64,000 bases of DNA. Source: a virus. Both the position numbers and the translations under genes were made by a program. Shown piece by piece: positions 7,563 through 15,630 of this stretch. The notes beneath the pieces are model-generated. The model saw only the letters and a list, made by a program, of their open reading frames with translations. It was not told where the DNA came from and ran no database searches. How positions within the stretch are numbered: the stretch's first letter is position 1; every line of letters begins with the position of its first letter. Location: positions 1 to 64,000 of IMG/VR virus record IMGVR_UViG_3300036893_000013; one strand, given 5' to 3'.

Positions 7563-7769
7563 ATGTCTTTAGATAGAATAGATAATTCTAAAGGGCATAC
7601 AATGGACAATGTTCTTCCTGCTTGCTTAAGATGTAATTTTATGAGAGCAGATATCCCCTATGTTGTTTGGGTTAAGTTTATTCCGGCCCTACAAGAGGCA
7701 GAAAGGAACGGGGATTTCGGAGATTGGTTTCCTAAGTCTGCTGTTAAAAAATTTCTTAAGGAAGATTAA
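7563..7769 (+). CDS. HNH-type zinc-binding endonuclease fragment, possibly frameshifted
   Basis: LDRIDNSKGHTMDNVLPACLRCN is the core of small phage HNH proteins (His-Asn catalytic region plus CxxC). The same frame is open upstream to 7527 and reads CSYC before the ATG at 7563, supplying the first zinc pair, but it has no start codon there. A second frame from ATG 7483 to 7572 reads MGRKKTNVRNHGTARR, a plausible N-terminus that stops early. The two pieces look like one HNH protein of roughly 95 aa split by a frameshift near 7524. As it stands, only a partial protein is made. Confidence 0.55.
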   Translation: MSLDRIDNSKGHTMDNVLPACLRCNFMRADIPYVVWVKFIPALQEAERNGDFGDWFPKSAVKKFLKED

Positions 7770-7770
7770 A

Positions 7771-9840
7771 ATGTATCTCTATTTAGATACAGAATTTCGA
7801 AGTGAATTAGACCTCGAATCAGTTGGTCATTACAAATATTTAAATCATCATTCTACAGAGCTATTGATGATAGCTTATGCCTTTGGAGACGAAGAAGTAA
7901 AACTCTGGGAAACCCATAAAGGTCCTATTCCCAAAGACTTACTAGAAGGTTTATTGGACGATCTACAAATTATAGTGGCATGGCATAGTTCCTTCGAGCG
8001 TAATGCCTTCAAAAAGCATTTAGGAATCAATATTGATTTGGAACGATGGGAAGACCCTATGATTCGTAGCCGGTATATGTCCATGCCGGGAAGTCTAGAA
8101 AAAGTAGGTAACATCCTTGATATTAAATCCAAAAAACTAACCGAATTTTTTATTAAAGATCAATCAATGATAGAGATGTTCTGTACTCCTCTCAGAGTGG
8201 GAGGGTATATAACTCTATTTGGTTTAGAACCAACAACTTATCGGGACTGGGAGACACACCCTAAAGAGTGGAAAAAATTCTGTGAATATTGTTGCATAGA
8301 CGTAGAGGCAATGAGAGAAATACTACACCGGCTAGATAAGTTTCCTTTACCGGATTTCGAGTATGAATTATTTGCTCTCAACGAGGAGATTAACGACAGG
8401 GGAATATATACAGACCGAATGCTTATCAGAGGGGCTGGCCTGATTGTAGATACTGAATTTGAAAACCTTCGTAAGGAATTCCTTGATTTAACTGGAATTG
8501 CTAAGCCTAAGAGTAATAAAGCAGTTCTTAATTGGGTTAGGCAACATGGGTATACTTTCCCCAGCCTAGGTAAACCTTTTGTTAACCGGGCGCTAGCAGG
8601 GGAATGTCCTCTGGATGAGGTCGGTAAGAAGGGGTTGAAGTTAAGACTCCAGTTATCCAAGTCTTCCGTAAGCAAGCTAGAAGCCCTTATAGACGCGCGG
8701 GAGGATGACTTTAGGGTGCGAGGGCTATTCAACTTCATGGGAGCGGCTAGAACAGGCCGCTGGACCTCGGGAATCGTACAAGTACAGAACCTTGTGAAGT
8801 CCTCGAAGGAGGTAGAGAAAAAATACGATCTGGCCCTCGCTCTACTAAGAGCAGGTGATTACGACTCGATTAAGAAGGAGTTTTCTAGTCCTATCGATGT
8901 AGCTTGTGCAGCTATACGTCCTATCTTTAAGGCTTCTCCGAATAATAAGTTAGTCGTTTCGGACCTTAGTGCTATTGAAACTAGAGGGGCAGCGTGGGTA
9001 TCCGGGTGCGAACCCTTGATGGAAGTATTCCGGCAGGGTAGAGACCCGTATATCGCTTTCGCTGTTCAGATGGACCCAACCCGTTCATACGAAGAACTTT
9101 ATGCAGAATATAAAGCCGGTAATAAGACTACTAGAACTAACGCTAAGCCACCTACATTGGGGTGCGGATACGGACTTACTCCCGGCATAATCGACAAGGA
9201 CGAAGACGGTAATATAGTTAAGACTGGATTGCTAGGATATGCGGACAGCATGGGTATCGAATTAGCCCCTGAATACGCAGAGAAAGCGGTTATGGTCTAT
9301 CGTAATACATACAGAGAGGTAGTACAGTTTTGGTATGATTTGCATAGTTGTTTTGTAGATGTAATAGAGAACGGCGGTATACAGCAAATAGGTCCTTTAG
9401 CTATTGAGCAACAAGGCAGAGTTATATGCCTATGGCTTCCTTCTGGTAGGGCTTTACATTACATTAATCCAGAGGTTATATATTCGGAGAAGGTATCTCC
9501 CCGCAATGGAAGGTCCTACAAAACTTCTGAGATAATGGTAGATGGTGTAGATCAGAAAACCCATCATTGGGGACGGATCAAGACCTACGGTAGTAAGATT
9601 TTTGAGAATGTAGTACAAGCGATTTGTCGGGACATTCTGGGGTATGGTATGATAGCAGCTAAAGAAGCTGGGTTTCCGATAGTTTTAACTTGTCACGATG
9701 AAATTGTTGCAGAAGTTCCGGAAAATGGAATCCTAGGGGTAAAAGAACTAGTGCAATGCATGACAAGAAACTTAGACTGGTGTCCCGGATTTATCATAGG
9801 GGCAGAAGGATTTGAAACGGAGTTCTACAAAAAGGAGTAA
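7771..9840 (+). CDS. polA: DNA polymerase I (family A) with 3'-5' exonuclease
   Basis: ATG at 7771 (MYLYLDTEF) places the exonuclease DxE pair at Asp6/Glu8, so the upstream in-frame codon at 7660 is rejected. The exonuclease domain spans about residues 1-190. The polymerase domain has motif A (SDLSAIETRG), the O-helix motif B at 455-468 (RTNAKPPTLGCGYG) and motif C (LTCHDEIVAEVP). No 5'-3' exonuclease domain is present, and the 689-aa length fits phage replicative PolA. At the position equivalent to E. coli Phe762 the residue is Leu463, a variant linked in viral-ecology work with temperate phages. It is the likely genome replicase. Confidence 0.95.
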   Translation: MYLYLDTEFRSELDLESVGHYKYLNHHSTELLMIAYAFGDEEVKLWETHKGPIPKDLLEGLLDDLQIIVAWHSSFERNAFKKHLGINIDLERWEDPMIRSRYMSMPGSLEKVGNILDIKSKKLTEFFIKDQSMIEMFCTPLRVGGYITLFGLEPTTYRDWETHPKEWKKFCEYCCIDVEAMREILHRLDKFPLPDFEYELFALNEEINDRGIYTDRMLIRGAGLIVDTEFENLRKEFLDLTGIAKPKSNKAVLNWVRQHGYTFPSLGKPFVNRALAGECPLDEVGKKGLKLRLQLSKSSVSKLEALIDAREDDFRVRGLFNFMGAARTGRWTSGIVQVQNLVKSSKEVEKKYDLALALLRAGDYDSIKKEFSSPIDVACAAIRPIFKASPNNKLVVSDLSAIETRGAAWVSGCEPLMEVFRQGRDPYIAFAVQMDPTRSYEELYAEYKAGNKTTRTNAKPPTLGCGYGLTPGIIDKDEDGNIVKTGLLGYADSMGIELAPEYAEKAVMVYRNTYREVVQFWYDLHSCFVDVIENGGIQQIGPLAIEQQGRVICLWLPSGRALHYINPEVIYSEKVSPRNGRSYKTSEIMVDGVDQKTHHWGRIKTYGSKIFENVVQAICRDILGYGMIAAKEAGFPIVLTCHDEIVAEVPENGILGVKELVQCMTRNLDWCPGFIIGAEGFETEFYKKE

Positions 9841-9841
9841 T

Positions 9842-10258
9842 ATGTCATTAAATAGGTTAGGTAACTGTTCTAATCACTATCAAGGTAGCACTAAGAAAGT
9901 GCTATGTGTTTGCTCGGGAGGAATACTGCGGTCCCCTACTGCGGCGGTAGTGTTGTCTCAACCACCCTACAACTTTAACACTAGAGCGGTAGGAACTGAT
10001 AAAGAATTCGCGTTGATTCCGGTGGATGAGGTTCTTATCCAATGGGCTGATGAGATTGTGTGTATGGAACATGAACATGAAAAGAGTTTACGTAAGCAGT
10101 TCAACATAGAAGTGCCTATTCTAGTGTTAGGAATTACGGATAGGTACGCCTATAGAGACCCTGAGTTGATGAATTTAATCTCTCATAACTACGAGGATTT
10201 ACAGATCATGTCCTTAGCTCAAAGAAAAATAGAAAATGAATTAGACGAGCAACAATGA
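9842..10258 (+). CDS. Protein-tyrosine-phosphatase-like protein (low-MW PTP/COG4551-like)
   Basis: ATG at 9842 follows the polymerase stop by one base. Residues 24-30 hold a C-x5-R loop (CSGGILR) followed by Ser-Pro, the P-loop of low-molecular-weight and COG4551 phosphatases. A later D-P pair (YRDPEL) resembles the general-acid loop. At 138 aa it is near family length. The substrate is unknown. Dephosphorylation of a host protein or a nucleotide is possible. Confidence 0.7.
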   Translation: MSLNRLGNCSNHYQGSTKKVLCVCSGGILRSPTAAVVLSQPPYNFNTRAVGTDKEFALIPVDEVLIQWADEIVCMEHEHEKSLRKQFNIEVPILVLGITDRYAYRDPELMNLISHNYEDLQIMSLAQRKIENELDEQQ

Positions 10259-11208
10259 AGAAGGATAATCCCTTGTTTGCCATAGCTGCTGACGATTATA
10301 TGAACGAAATCATGGGGTTAAACAAATACGGCAGTTACAAAACCAACAAGAGAATTGTATCAAGACTTACATTGGAGTTTGGACATAAAAGGATCAGGAG
10401 TATTACACGGCAGGATATTCAGAGATACATAACAAAACTTCATGAGAATGTGGGAGTTAATTACTTACGTTCTCATTTAGGGGTACTAAAGGGCATTATG
10501 GAATACTCAGATGACGAGTGGGTTATGCCTCGAATTAAAGTTCCCAAATGTAACAGACCGCGACAAGAGTTTTATACTTTTGAAGAGGTAAGAAAGATAG
10601 CAGAAGAGGCGTCAGGACAGGACCAAGTACTTACCCTTCTCTTAGCAGAAACCGGGTGTAGAATAGGAGAAGCATTGGCTCTTAAAATAGAAGATATTAG
10701 GCCGGGCGAATTAAGTATTTCCAAAAATGTATACGAAGGAGTTATACAAAGCACGCCTAAAACAGATTCCAGCATCCGGAAAGTAGCGATCTCAGAAACT
10801 CTATATTTAGAGATAATTTCTCTTAAACGAAGGCCGGGAGAATATATATTCCAAAGTCCTACCGGAAGACCAGAGTGGCCGCAAAGATTAACCACTAAGT
10901 TCCGTATTATCTGTAAGAAAGCGGGAGTAGAATACAAAGGCTTCCATGCCTTCCGTAGGGGACATGTGACAGAATGTTGCAATACTCTAGGAATTCCAGA
11001 GAGAATTGTGGGCGCAAGAGTTGGCCACGGATGCTCTGGTATGACTCTAGGAGTATACGCTCAATTTATACCGGGCAGTGATAAACCTTGGGTAGATAAA
11101 ATTGCCGCCTTATTGTATGAAGGAAAACAACACTTGACAAACGACCAGAAAGGTGATATGGTTAATACATCGATTGGAGAAAAAGTAAATGGCATTACCG
11201 ACAATTAA
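10255..11208 (+). CDS. int: Tyrosine recombinase / phage integrase
   Basis: A SAM-like N-terminal domain (about 5-90) precedes the catalytic domain. The conserved residues are visible: Arg136 (ETGCRIGEAL), Lys169 (TPKTDSSIRKV), His231-x-x-Arg234 (HAFRRGHV), His258 (VGHGC) and the nucleophile Tyr268 (LGVYAQF). It starts in ATGA overlap with the phosphatase. It sits inside the replication operon with no adjacent repressor, excisionase or recognisable attachment site. It may integrate the genome, resolve dimers or circularise termini. Confidence 0.92.
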   Translation: MKKDNPLFAIAADDYMNEIMGLNKYGSYKTNKRIVSRLTLEFGHKRIRSITRQDIQRYITKLHENVGVNYLRSHLGVLKGIMEYSDDEWVMPRIKVPKCNRPRQEFYTFEEVRKIAEEASGQDQVLTLLLAETGCRIGEALALKIEDIRPGELSISKNVYEGVIQSTPKTDSSIRKVAISETLYLEIISLKRRPGEYIFQSPTGRPEWPQRLTTKFRIICKKAGVEYKGFHAFRRGHVTECCNTLGIPERIVGARVGHGCSGMTLGVYAQFIPGSDKPWVDKIAALLYEGKQHLTNDQKGDMVNTSIGEKVNGITDN

Positions 11209-11962
11209 TATTAAGGGAAGAGAATACACGATGGTCAAGGACCGTATTCTTTTCTTCAATGAAACTTACCCTAACGGGTGTATTTACACGGAGCTTATAT
11301 CTCCTCTAGAAGCTAAGCAGGTTGTGGTTAAAGCTGTAGTTATACCGGATGTATCTAATCCTCTCAGAGTGTTTATGGATTATTCACAAGCAACAGTCGG
11401 AGACAGTACGATTAATAAGACTGCTGCCCTAGAAAATGCCTCGACATCTGCGGTAGGTAGATCATTGGCTATGATGGGAATTGGGATAGTGGAGAGTGTG
11501 TCCTCAGCAGATGAAGTTAAGAAAGCTCTTAATCACCCCCTAACTCAAACAAATCAAAGTGGAGTTATAGGAAATCTACCTAACTATGCTGCCGCGAAAG
11601 TTGAGTTCGCGGCAGGTGCTTTTACCGGAAAATCTACCAGTTTTGACTATGGTCATAATCGTGAAATTACGGAGGATGGTGTCGATTCTGTATCAGAGGT
11701 TCTTCACTTTGTTCCTCTTACTGAAAAGAGAAACTCCGAAATTCAAGCTAGGCTTGGGGAGTTGGTTAAGGACAAGACATTGGCTAGGCGTAAACTACAG
11801 ATATTCTTAGATAGTCAGCATGGGGCCGGTAAAAGAGGAATTGATGTAAGCGCCGACCGGTGGGAACAAACAATTAGTATGATTGAAAAAGCAGTCGCAG
11901 ATGGTCCAGAAGCGGTTAAGGAACTACTGAAGAAGGAGGGTAATGAAGTTACCGTGGCTTAA
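11189..11962 (+). CDS. Probable single-strand annealing protein (ERF/Rad52-like)
   Basis: The N-terminal half has a beta-rich region and the segment TAALENASTSAVGRSLAMMGIG, which closely resembles the conserved ENAETSAIGRAL block of phage annealing proteins. The C-terminal half is charged and helical. Placement beside SSB, integrase and recombination genes agrees. I assign by motif resemblance only; another ssDNA-associated family is possible. Confidence 0.55.
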   Translation: MALPTINIKGREYTMVKDRILFFNETYPNGCIYTELISPLEAKQVVVKAVVIPDVSNPLRVFMDYSQATVGDSTINKTAALENASTSAVGRSLAMMGIGIVESVSSADEVKKALNHPLTQTNQSGVIGNLPNYAAAKVEFAAGAFTGKSTSFDYGHNREITEDGVDSVSEVLHFVPLTEKRNSEIQARLGELVKDKTLARRKLQIFLDSQHGAGKRGIDVSADRWEQTISMIEKAVADGPEAVKELLKKEGNEVTVA

Positions 11963-12110
11963 TCTCGTTGTCGGACTAATTAATTTGGGAGTGGCTATTA
12001 GTCTTACATTCAGTGATGGATTTGGAAACTGTTTATTTTGGGGACCTAACTTGATTTTGTCGTTAGTAAATTTAAATATTTTTTACAAAGGCTATAAGGA
12101 GAATCAATGA
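11943..12110 (+). CDS. Small two-helix membrane protein, 55 aa
   Basis: ATG at 11943 is preceded by a strong AAGGAGGG site and overlaps the annealing-protein stop; its own stop overlaps the SSB start. Two hydrophobic segments (about 4-22 and 30-46) are split by a short loop. No family is recognised. Its strong ribosome-binding site and tight overlaps support a real gene. Confidence 0.65.
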   Translation: MKLPWLNLVVGLINLGVAISLTFSDGFGNCLFWGPNLILSLVNLNIFYKGYKENQ

Positions 12111-12454
12111 GCTTAAATGTGGTTGTTTTGACGGGTAGGTTGGGTAAGGACCCCGAAGTTCACGCAACTAGTAGTGGTAAGGCAGTCGCTGGGTTTACTC
12201 TTGCCGTGGATGATGGATTCGGGGATAACAAGAAAACACTCTGGCTTTATTGTGAAATTTGGGGTAAGAGAGCAGAAGCACTTGGCAGATTGGTGAATAA
12301 AGGTAAGCGAGTTACGGTGACTGGAAGACTTTCAGAAGAAAGTTGGACTGATAAACAATCAGGGCAGAGCCGGAGCAAACCTAAGATTGTCGTGGATAAT
12401 ATTGATATAATTGATTTTATTGAGAAGGAAGAGACTGAGGAGGTACTGTTTTGA
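12107..12454 (+). CDS. ssb: Single-stranded DNA-binding protein
   Basis: An OB-fold SSB of 115 aa: VVVLTGRLGKDPEV at the start, then the central FTLAVDDGFGDNKKTLWLYCEIWGKRAE and VTVTGRLSEESWTDKQSG blocks typical of bacterial SSB. The C-terminus is acidic and ends in hydrophobic residues (EEVLF), like the partner-recruiting tip of bacterial SSB. It coats ssDNA in replication and recombination. Confidence 0.95.
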   Translation: MSLNVVVLTGRLGKDPEVHATSSGKAVAGFTLAVDDGFGDNKKTLWLYCEIWGKRAEALGRLVNKGKRVTVTGRLSEESWTDKQSGQSRSKPKIVVDNIDIIDFIEKEETEEVLF

Positions 12455-12615
12455 AATGGGCATTGATTACGGGCTATGCTATACTAGCTGCCTTCTTAGG
12501 GGGAGCAATTTACGCTATATTTGGAACTTTTGTTTGGCTAGTGTATCTAGTAGGAGTTTTTTTTGCCGGACGTTATGTTAGAAAGGCCGTCGAAAGTATA
12601 GGAGATAAATTTTGA
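12451..12615 (+). CDS. Small membrane protein, 54 aa
   Basis: TTG start at 12451 with GAGGAGG 5 nt upstream, overlapping the SSB stop. Two hydrophobic helices cover residues about 5-43, followed by a basic tail. Its stop overlaps the vWA start. No family is recognised. It is the second such mini-membrane gene flanking SSB. Confidence 0.62.
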   Translation: MKWALITGYAILAAFLGGAIYAIFGTFVWLVYLVGVFFAGRYVRKAVESIGDKF

Positions 12616-13325
12616 GAAATGCAATGCGTATTGTAATTTTACTGGATAGGTCTGGTAGTATGTACAGTGTCCAAGAGTCCACGGTAAAGGGGCTAAATGC
12701 CTTTATTGAAAAACAAAAAGAAGCTAATGTGGACGGTAGTCTTAAACTAATCCAGTTCTATAGTGATTGGATCAGTAGCATGAATTACGAAGTTGTTAGG
12801 GATGCTCCGTTGAGTGTTATAACTCCTCTAGCACGACATGATTTCCTCCCTTGGGGGAATACCCCTCTTTATGATGCTCAAGCTAGAGCAATTAAAGAAC
12901 TTGGAGAGGAACTAGAAGCACTTCCAGAAGTAGATAGACCAAATAAGGTAATGTTTGTTACTATAACAGATGGGTTTAACAATGCTAGCTACTCATACAC
13001 TCGGGAGAATATTGCTACCATGATTAAGCACCAAACGGATAAATACAATTGGGATTGTATTTATTTGGGAGCTAATCAGGATGCTGTAGAGGTCGGACAA
13101 ACTATGAGCTTTAAAAGAGATAAGGCAATGAGTTTCGCTACGTCTGACGGTGCGATAAATTCTACTTTCGGTGGTTTGGCTAATTATGCTATTAGAAGCA
13201 GTAATTTAGCCTCAAGTAACATATCAGAGGGGAATCGCTTCTCAGACGAGGAGCGTAGCGGAGCTATAGGAAGTTCTTTGGCGGGAGTGAATGGGGATAG
13301 TTCTTTGCCGGGAGTGAATAAATAG
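12612..13325 (+). CDS. von Willebrand factor A (vWA) domain protein
   Basis: The vWA metal-ion adhesion site is visible: DRSGSM near the N-terminus, the GNTPLYDA threonine loop, and the ITDG aspartate strand. The start is TTG at 12612, or ATG at 12624 which begins closer to the domain. The domain fills residues 1-165. The tail is Ser/Asn/Gly rich and ends in two near-identical SSL(A/P)GVN units. vWA proteins bind protein partners in a Mg2+-dependent way, often next to AAA+ ATPases; two are encoded elsewhere in this operon. Function in the phage is unknown. Confidence 0.85.
   Translation: MRNAMRIVILLDRSGSMYSVQESTVKGLNAFIEKQKEANVDGSLKLIQFYSDWISSMNYEVVRDAPLSVITPLARHDFLPWGNTPLYDAQARAIKELGEELEALPEVDRPNKVMFVTITDGFNNASYSYTRENIATMIKHQTDKYNWDCIYLGANQDAVEVGQTMSFKRDKAMSFATSDGAINSTFGGLANYAIRSSNLASSNISEGNRFSDEERSGAIGSSLAGVNGDSSLPGVNK
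13272..13319 (+). repeat. 21-bp near-identical direct repeat in vWA gene
   Basis: Copies at 13272-13292 and 13299-13319 differ at one base and are separated by 6 nt. Each encodes SSL(A/P)GVN at the protein C-terminus. Confidence 0.9.
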
Positions 13326-13332
13326 GAGGAAT

Positions 13333-13641
13333 GTGAAATATTTAGCTTTCTTGTTATTGGTGGTGGGGTGTTATAAAGCACCCCAACCGACCCTAGCCCC
13401 TAAAGCCCCTAAAATACAAGAACCCATGCCGGATTCTCTATTCATAAGAGGAGAGCGGTGGCAAATACAATCTGCCATTTTCCTCCCAAACTATGCAGAA
13501 CCCGATTCAAAAACTGTAGCTAGTACCGATTGTCCGCGTAGAATAATACTATATAGTGATTTAGAAAAAGAAAACTATATTAAACCTTTTCTATGGCACG
13601 AAGTTTTTCACGCCGCCAAATGTGATTTACCAGACAAGTAA
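13333..13641 (+). CDS. Lipoprotein with HExxH metallopeptidase motif, C-terminus frameshifted
   Basis: GTG at 13333 follows AGGAGGA. A signal peptide ends in the lipobox LVVG-Cys, followed by a Pro-rich linker and a domain with WHEVFHAAKC near the C-terminus. HEVFH is a zinc-peptidase motif. The frame stops only a few residues later, before any third zinc ligand. The +1 frame continues from 13640 to 13786 with sequence that resembles the usual C-terminus of such phage proteins (VKDNPDFIEW). The intact protein would therefore be about 150 aa. Target unknown; it would be anchored to a membrane. Confidence 0.65.
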   Translation: MKYLAFLLLVVGCYKAPQPTLAPKAPKIQEPMPDSLFIRGERWQIQSAIFLPNYAEPDSKTVASTDCPRRIILYSDLEKENYIKPFLWHEVFHAAKCDLPDK

Positions 13642-13786
13642 GGCTAACTGGCACGGATACACTTTAGATCAAAAAGGTCATGAACAAAAAGGTCATGAAC
13701 AAGTATATGAAGATGGAATGTTTATGTATTCTTTTGTAAAGGATAATCCAGATTTCATTGAATGGGAGATAAATGCCCGAAACTAA
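13640..13786 (+). pseudogene. Displaced C-terminal part of the HExxH lipoprotein
   Basis: This open frame has no start codon of its own near its beginning and lies one base out of phase with the lipoprotein. It encodes WHGYTLDQKGHEQ, an acidic YEDG stretch and VKDNPDFIEW. The Glu/Asp-rich segment could supply the missing third ligand. Either a programmed or mutational frameshift, or an assembly error, joins the two. It overlaps the helicase start by 14 nt. Confidence 0.5.
13670..13699 (+). repeat. 15-bp perfect tandem duplication
   Basis: CAAAAAGGTCATGAA occurs twice head to tail (13670-13684 and 13685-13699). The length is a multiple of three, so it keeps phase and adds a QKGHE unit to the displaced frame. 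Confidence 0.95.
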
Positions 13787-15620
13787 ACTGGACGAGGATC
13801 AGAAGAAGATTGTATCTCTAAGAGAGGGGTACTATGCTGTGATGGCGGGAGCAGGTTCAGGAAAATCAACTGTCCTGCTCCACCGTACAGGGGAGCTATA
13901 TGGTCAAGGAACTGTTCTATGTGTTACGTTCACTAGTGAAGCCTCGAAAAGTCTTAGGAATAGAATCGCGAAGCTATATCCTTCTACTGATGTATCTGTT
14001 TTTTCAACTCTACATAGTTTGGCTTTGCGGTTTGCTTACCAGCATCCTGAGGCTTTTCCTTTTAAGCTAAACAATAATATCTTAGCTGAAGATGGGGTAG
14101 CCGCAAAATTAGTATACGAAAGCATAGGGGACAAGATTAACTATCGGGCATTTACTAGTTGGGTAAGTCTCCAGAAGCGAAATAGAATCTCTGCTGAAGA
14201 GGCTTTACGAACAGCGGAGGAGACTAACGTAAATCTTGATTATGCAGAAGGTTACAAGAAATACGAAGCAGCCAAAAAGAAGGCGGGAGTTTTGGACTTT
14301 GATGATCTAATCTACTACATGGTAGAAATACTAGAGACCAGACCGGATATTCGTAGTAAGTGGCAGTATGATTGGGTTATGATGGATGAGGCACAGGATG
14401 CCTGTGAGTTAGATTGGAGGATGCTACAATTAATAACAGAGAAGAACAAGAATCTAATGTGCGTGGGGGACGCAGGACAAGCTTTATTTGGGTTCCGTGG
14501 TGGAGTTGCCCGTCACTTCTTACAGATGGAGGAACTGTTTCCTTCTACTACGAAATTATATCTTGGGAACAATTACAGAAGTACCCAGACTATTGTAGAT
14601 TTTGGTAAGAAAGCTTATCCGTATCCCGAGATATCTGAGTCATTTAGGGCCGTAAGAGAGCTATCGGGGATACCCCCCACCATCACTCCCTACAGTACCA
14701 GCACTAGGGAGGCTGTACAAGTGGTAGAGAAGGTGGCTTGGTATCCTCCAGACCAATGTGCTATTTTAGCTAGAACTAACTTAGCTTTGAGACCGTTCGA
14801 AGAGGTGTTATTAGATGCCGGGATAGAGTATTACATCCTAGGAGATTCCGGATTCTGGGAATCACCTGAAGTCAAGAATGTGTTATACTGGATAAGGTGT
14901 GTTACTTCTCCTACAGACAATGCGATTATAGGGGCTATAAGAACTCCCTTCTGGCCAACTAAGTACTTAAAGAGAAAAGCGGTGATTGATAAACTTAAGC
15001 TTCGCATTTCTCGCGGGGAATCCGCGTACGAAGCTACTAGACATTTACCGGAACTTACTCAATTCAGGAGTGTTATAAGTCAATTCTATAGCTACAGATA
15101 CCTTCCTACGGAGACAGCAGTAAAGGGAATTCTTAGCACTCTTAAGGTGTTGGATCACTATTTAGGGGAAGAGAACATAAACCCGGATAGAGACCCTATA
15201 GCTAATCTAAAGGAGTTAGCAAACGCCTCCAAACGATATGGGAATCTAGCCGAGTTTCTTGACTTCATCCGTAGATTAACTTACGTACAAAAGAATCGTA
15301 AAGGAGTTTGTTTGAGTACTATACACTCAGCAAAAGGTAAGGAATGGCCTCATGTCTTTTTGGTATCTGCGAATGATGGGGTCTTACCTCATTCTAAGAG
15401 TGGAGATATTAACGAGGAAAGGGCTTGCTTTTTTGTGGGCGTATCTAGAGCGCAAGAGACCTTAGATATCAGTTATTATGGACTTAAGAGTAGGTTCTTA
15501 GAGGAGATAGAGAGTAGGATTTACGGGGATGAGGGGGCCGGAAGCACTAGCCCAGAAATTCCTGAAACCCGACAAGACTTACCAGATGTGCATAGGGGCT
15601 TACAACTCTCACTATGGTAA
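13773..15620 (+). CDS. SF1 DNA helicase, UvrD/Rep-like
   Basis: Motif I AGAGSGKST (residues 25-33), motif Ia VTFTSEAS, motif II DEAQD, motif III GDAGQALFGFRGG, motif IV YLGNNYRS, motif V LSTIHSAKGKEWPHVF and motif VI VGVSRAQETL appear in order. It should unwind DNA 3'-5' using ATP. At 615 aa it is shorter than UvrD but complete. The nuclease gene follows immediately, suggesting helicase and nuclease act together in end processing, as RecBCD/AddAB-like pairs do (inference). Confidence 0.93.
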   Translation: MPETKLDEDQKKIVSLREGYYAVMAGAGSGKSTVLLHRTGELYGQGTVLCVTFTSEASKSLRNRIAKLYPSTDVSVFSTLHSLALRFAYQHPEAFPFKLNNNILAEDGVAAKLVYESIGDKINYRAFTSWVSLQKRNRISAEEALRTAEETNVNLDYAEGYKKYEAAKKKAGVLDFDDLIYYMVEILETRPDIRSKWQYDWVMMDEAQDACELDWRMLQLITEKNKNLMCVGDAGQALFGFRGGVARHFLQMEELFPSTTKLYLGNNYRSTQTIVDFGKKAYPYPEISESFRAVRELSGIPPTITPYSTSTREAVQVVEKVAWYPPDQCAILARTNLALRPFEEVLLDAGIEYYILGDSGFWESPEVKNVLYWIRCVTSPTDNAIIGAIRTPFWPTKYLKRKAVIDKLKLRISRGESAYEATRHLPELTQFRSVISQFYSYRYLPTETAVKGILSTLKVLDHYLGEENINPDRDPIANLKELANASKRYGNLAEFLDFIRRLTYVQKNRKGVCLSTIHSAKGKEWPHVFLVSANDGVLPHSKSGDINEERACFFVGVSRAQETLDISYYGLKSRFLEEIESRIYGDEGAGSTSPEIPETRQDLPDVHRGLQLSLW

Positions 15621-15630
15621 TTATGGAAGG

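Noticed and set aside
10000-11208. attP-like core or operator next to the integrase
   Set aside because: No clear direct or inverted repeats were seen by eye; a core cannot be named without the host site.
12612-13325. Tellurite-resistance or magnesium-chelatase type vWA
   Set aside because: No neighbouring TerC/TerD or chelatase genes and the C-terminus is unlike those families.
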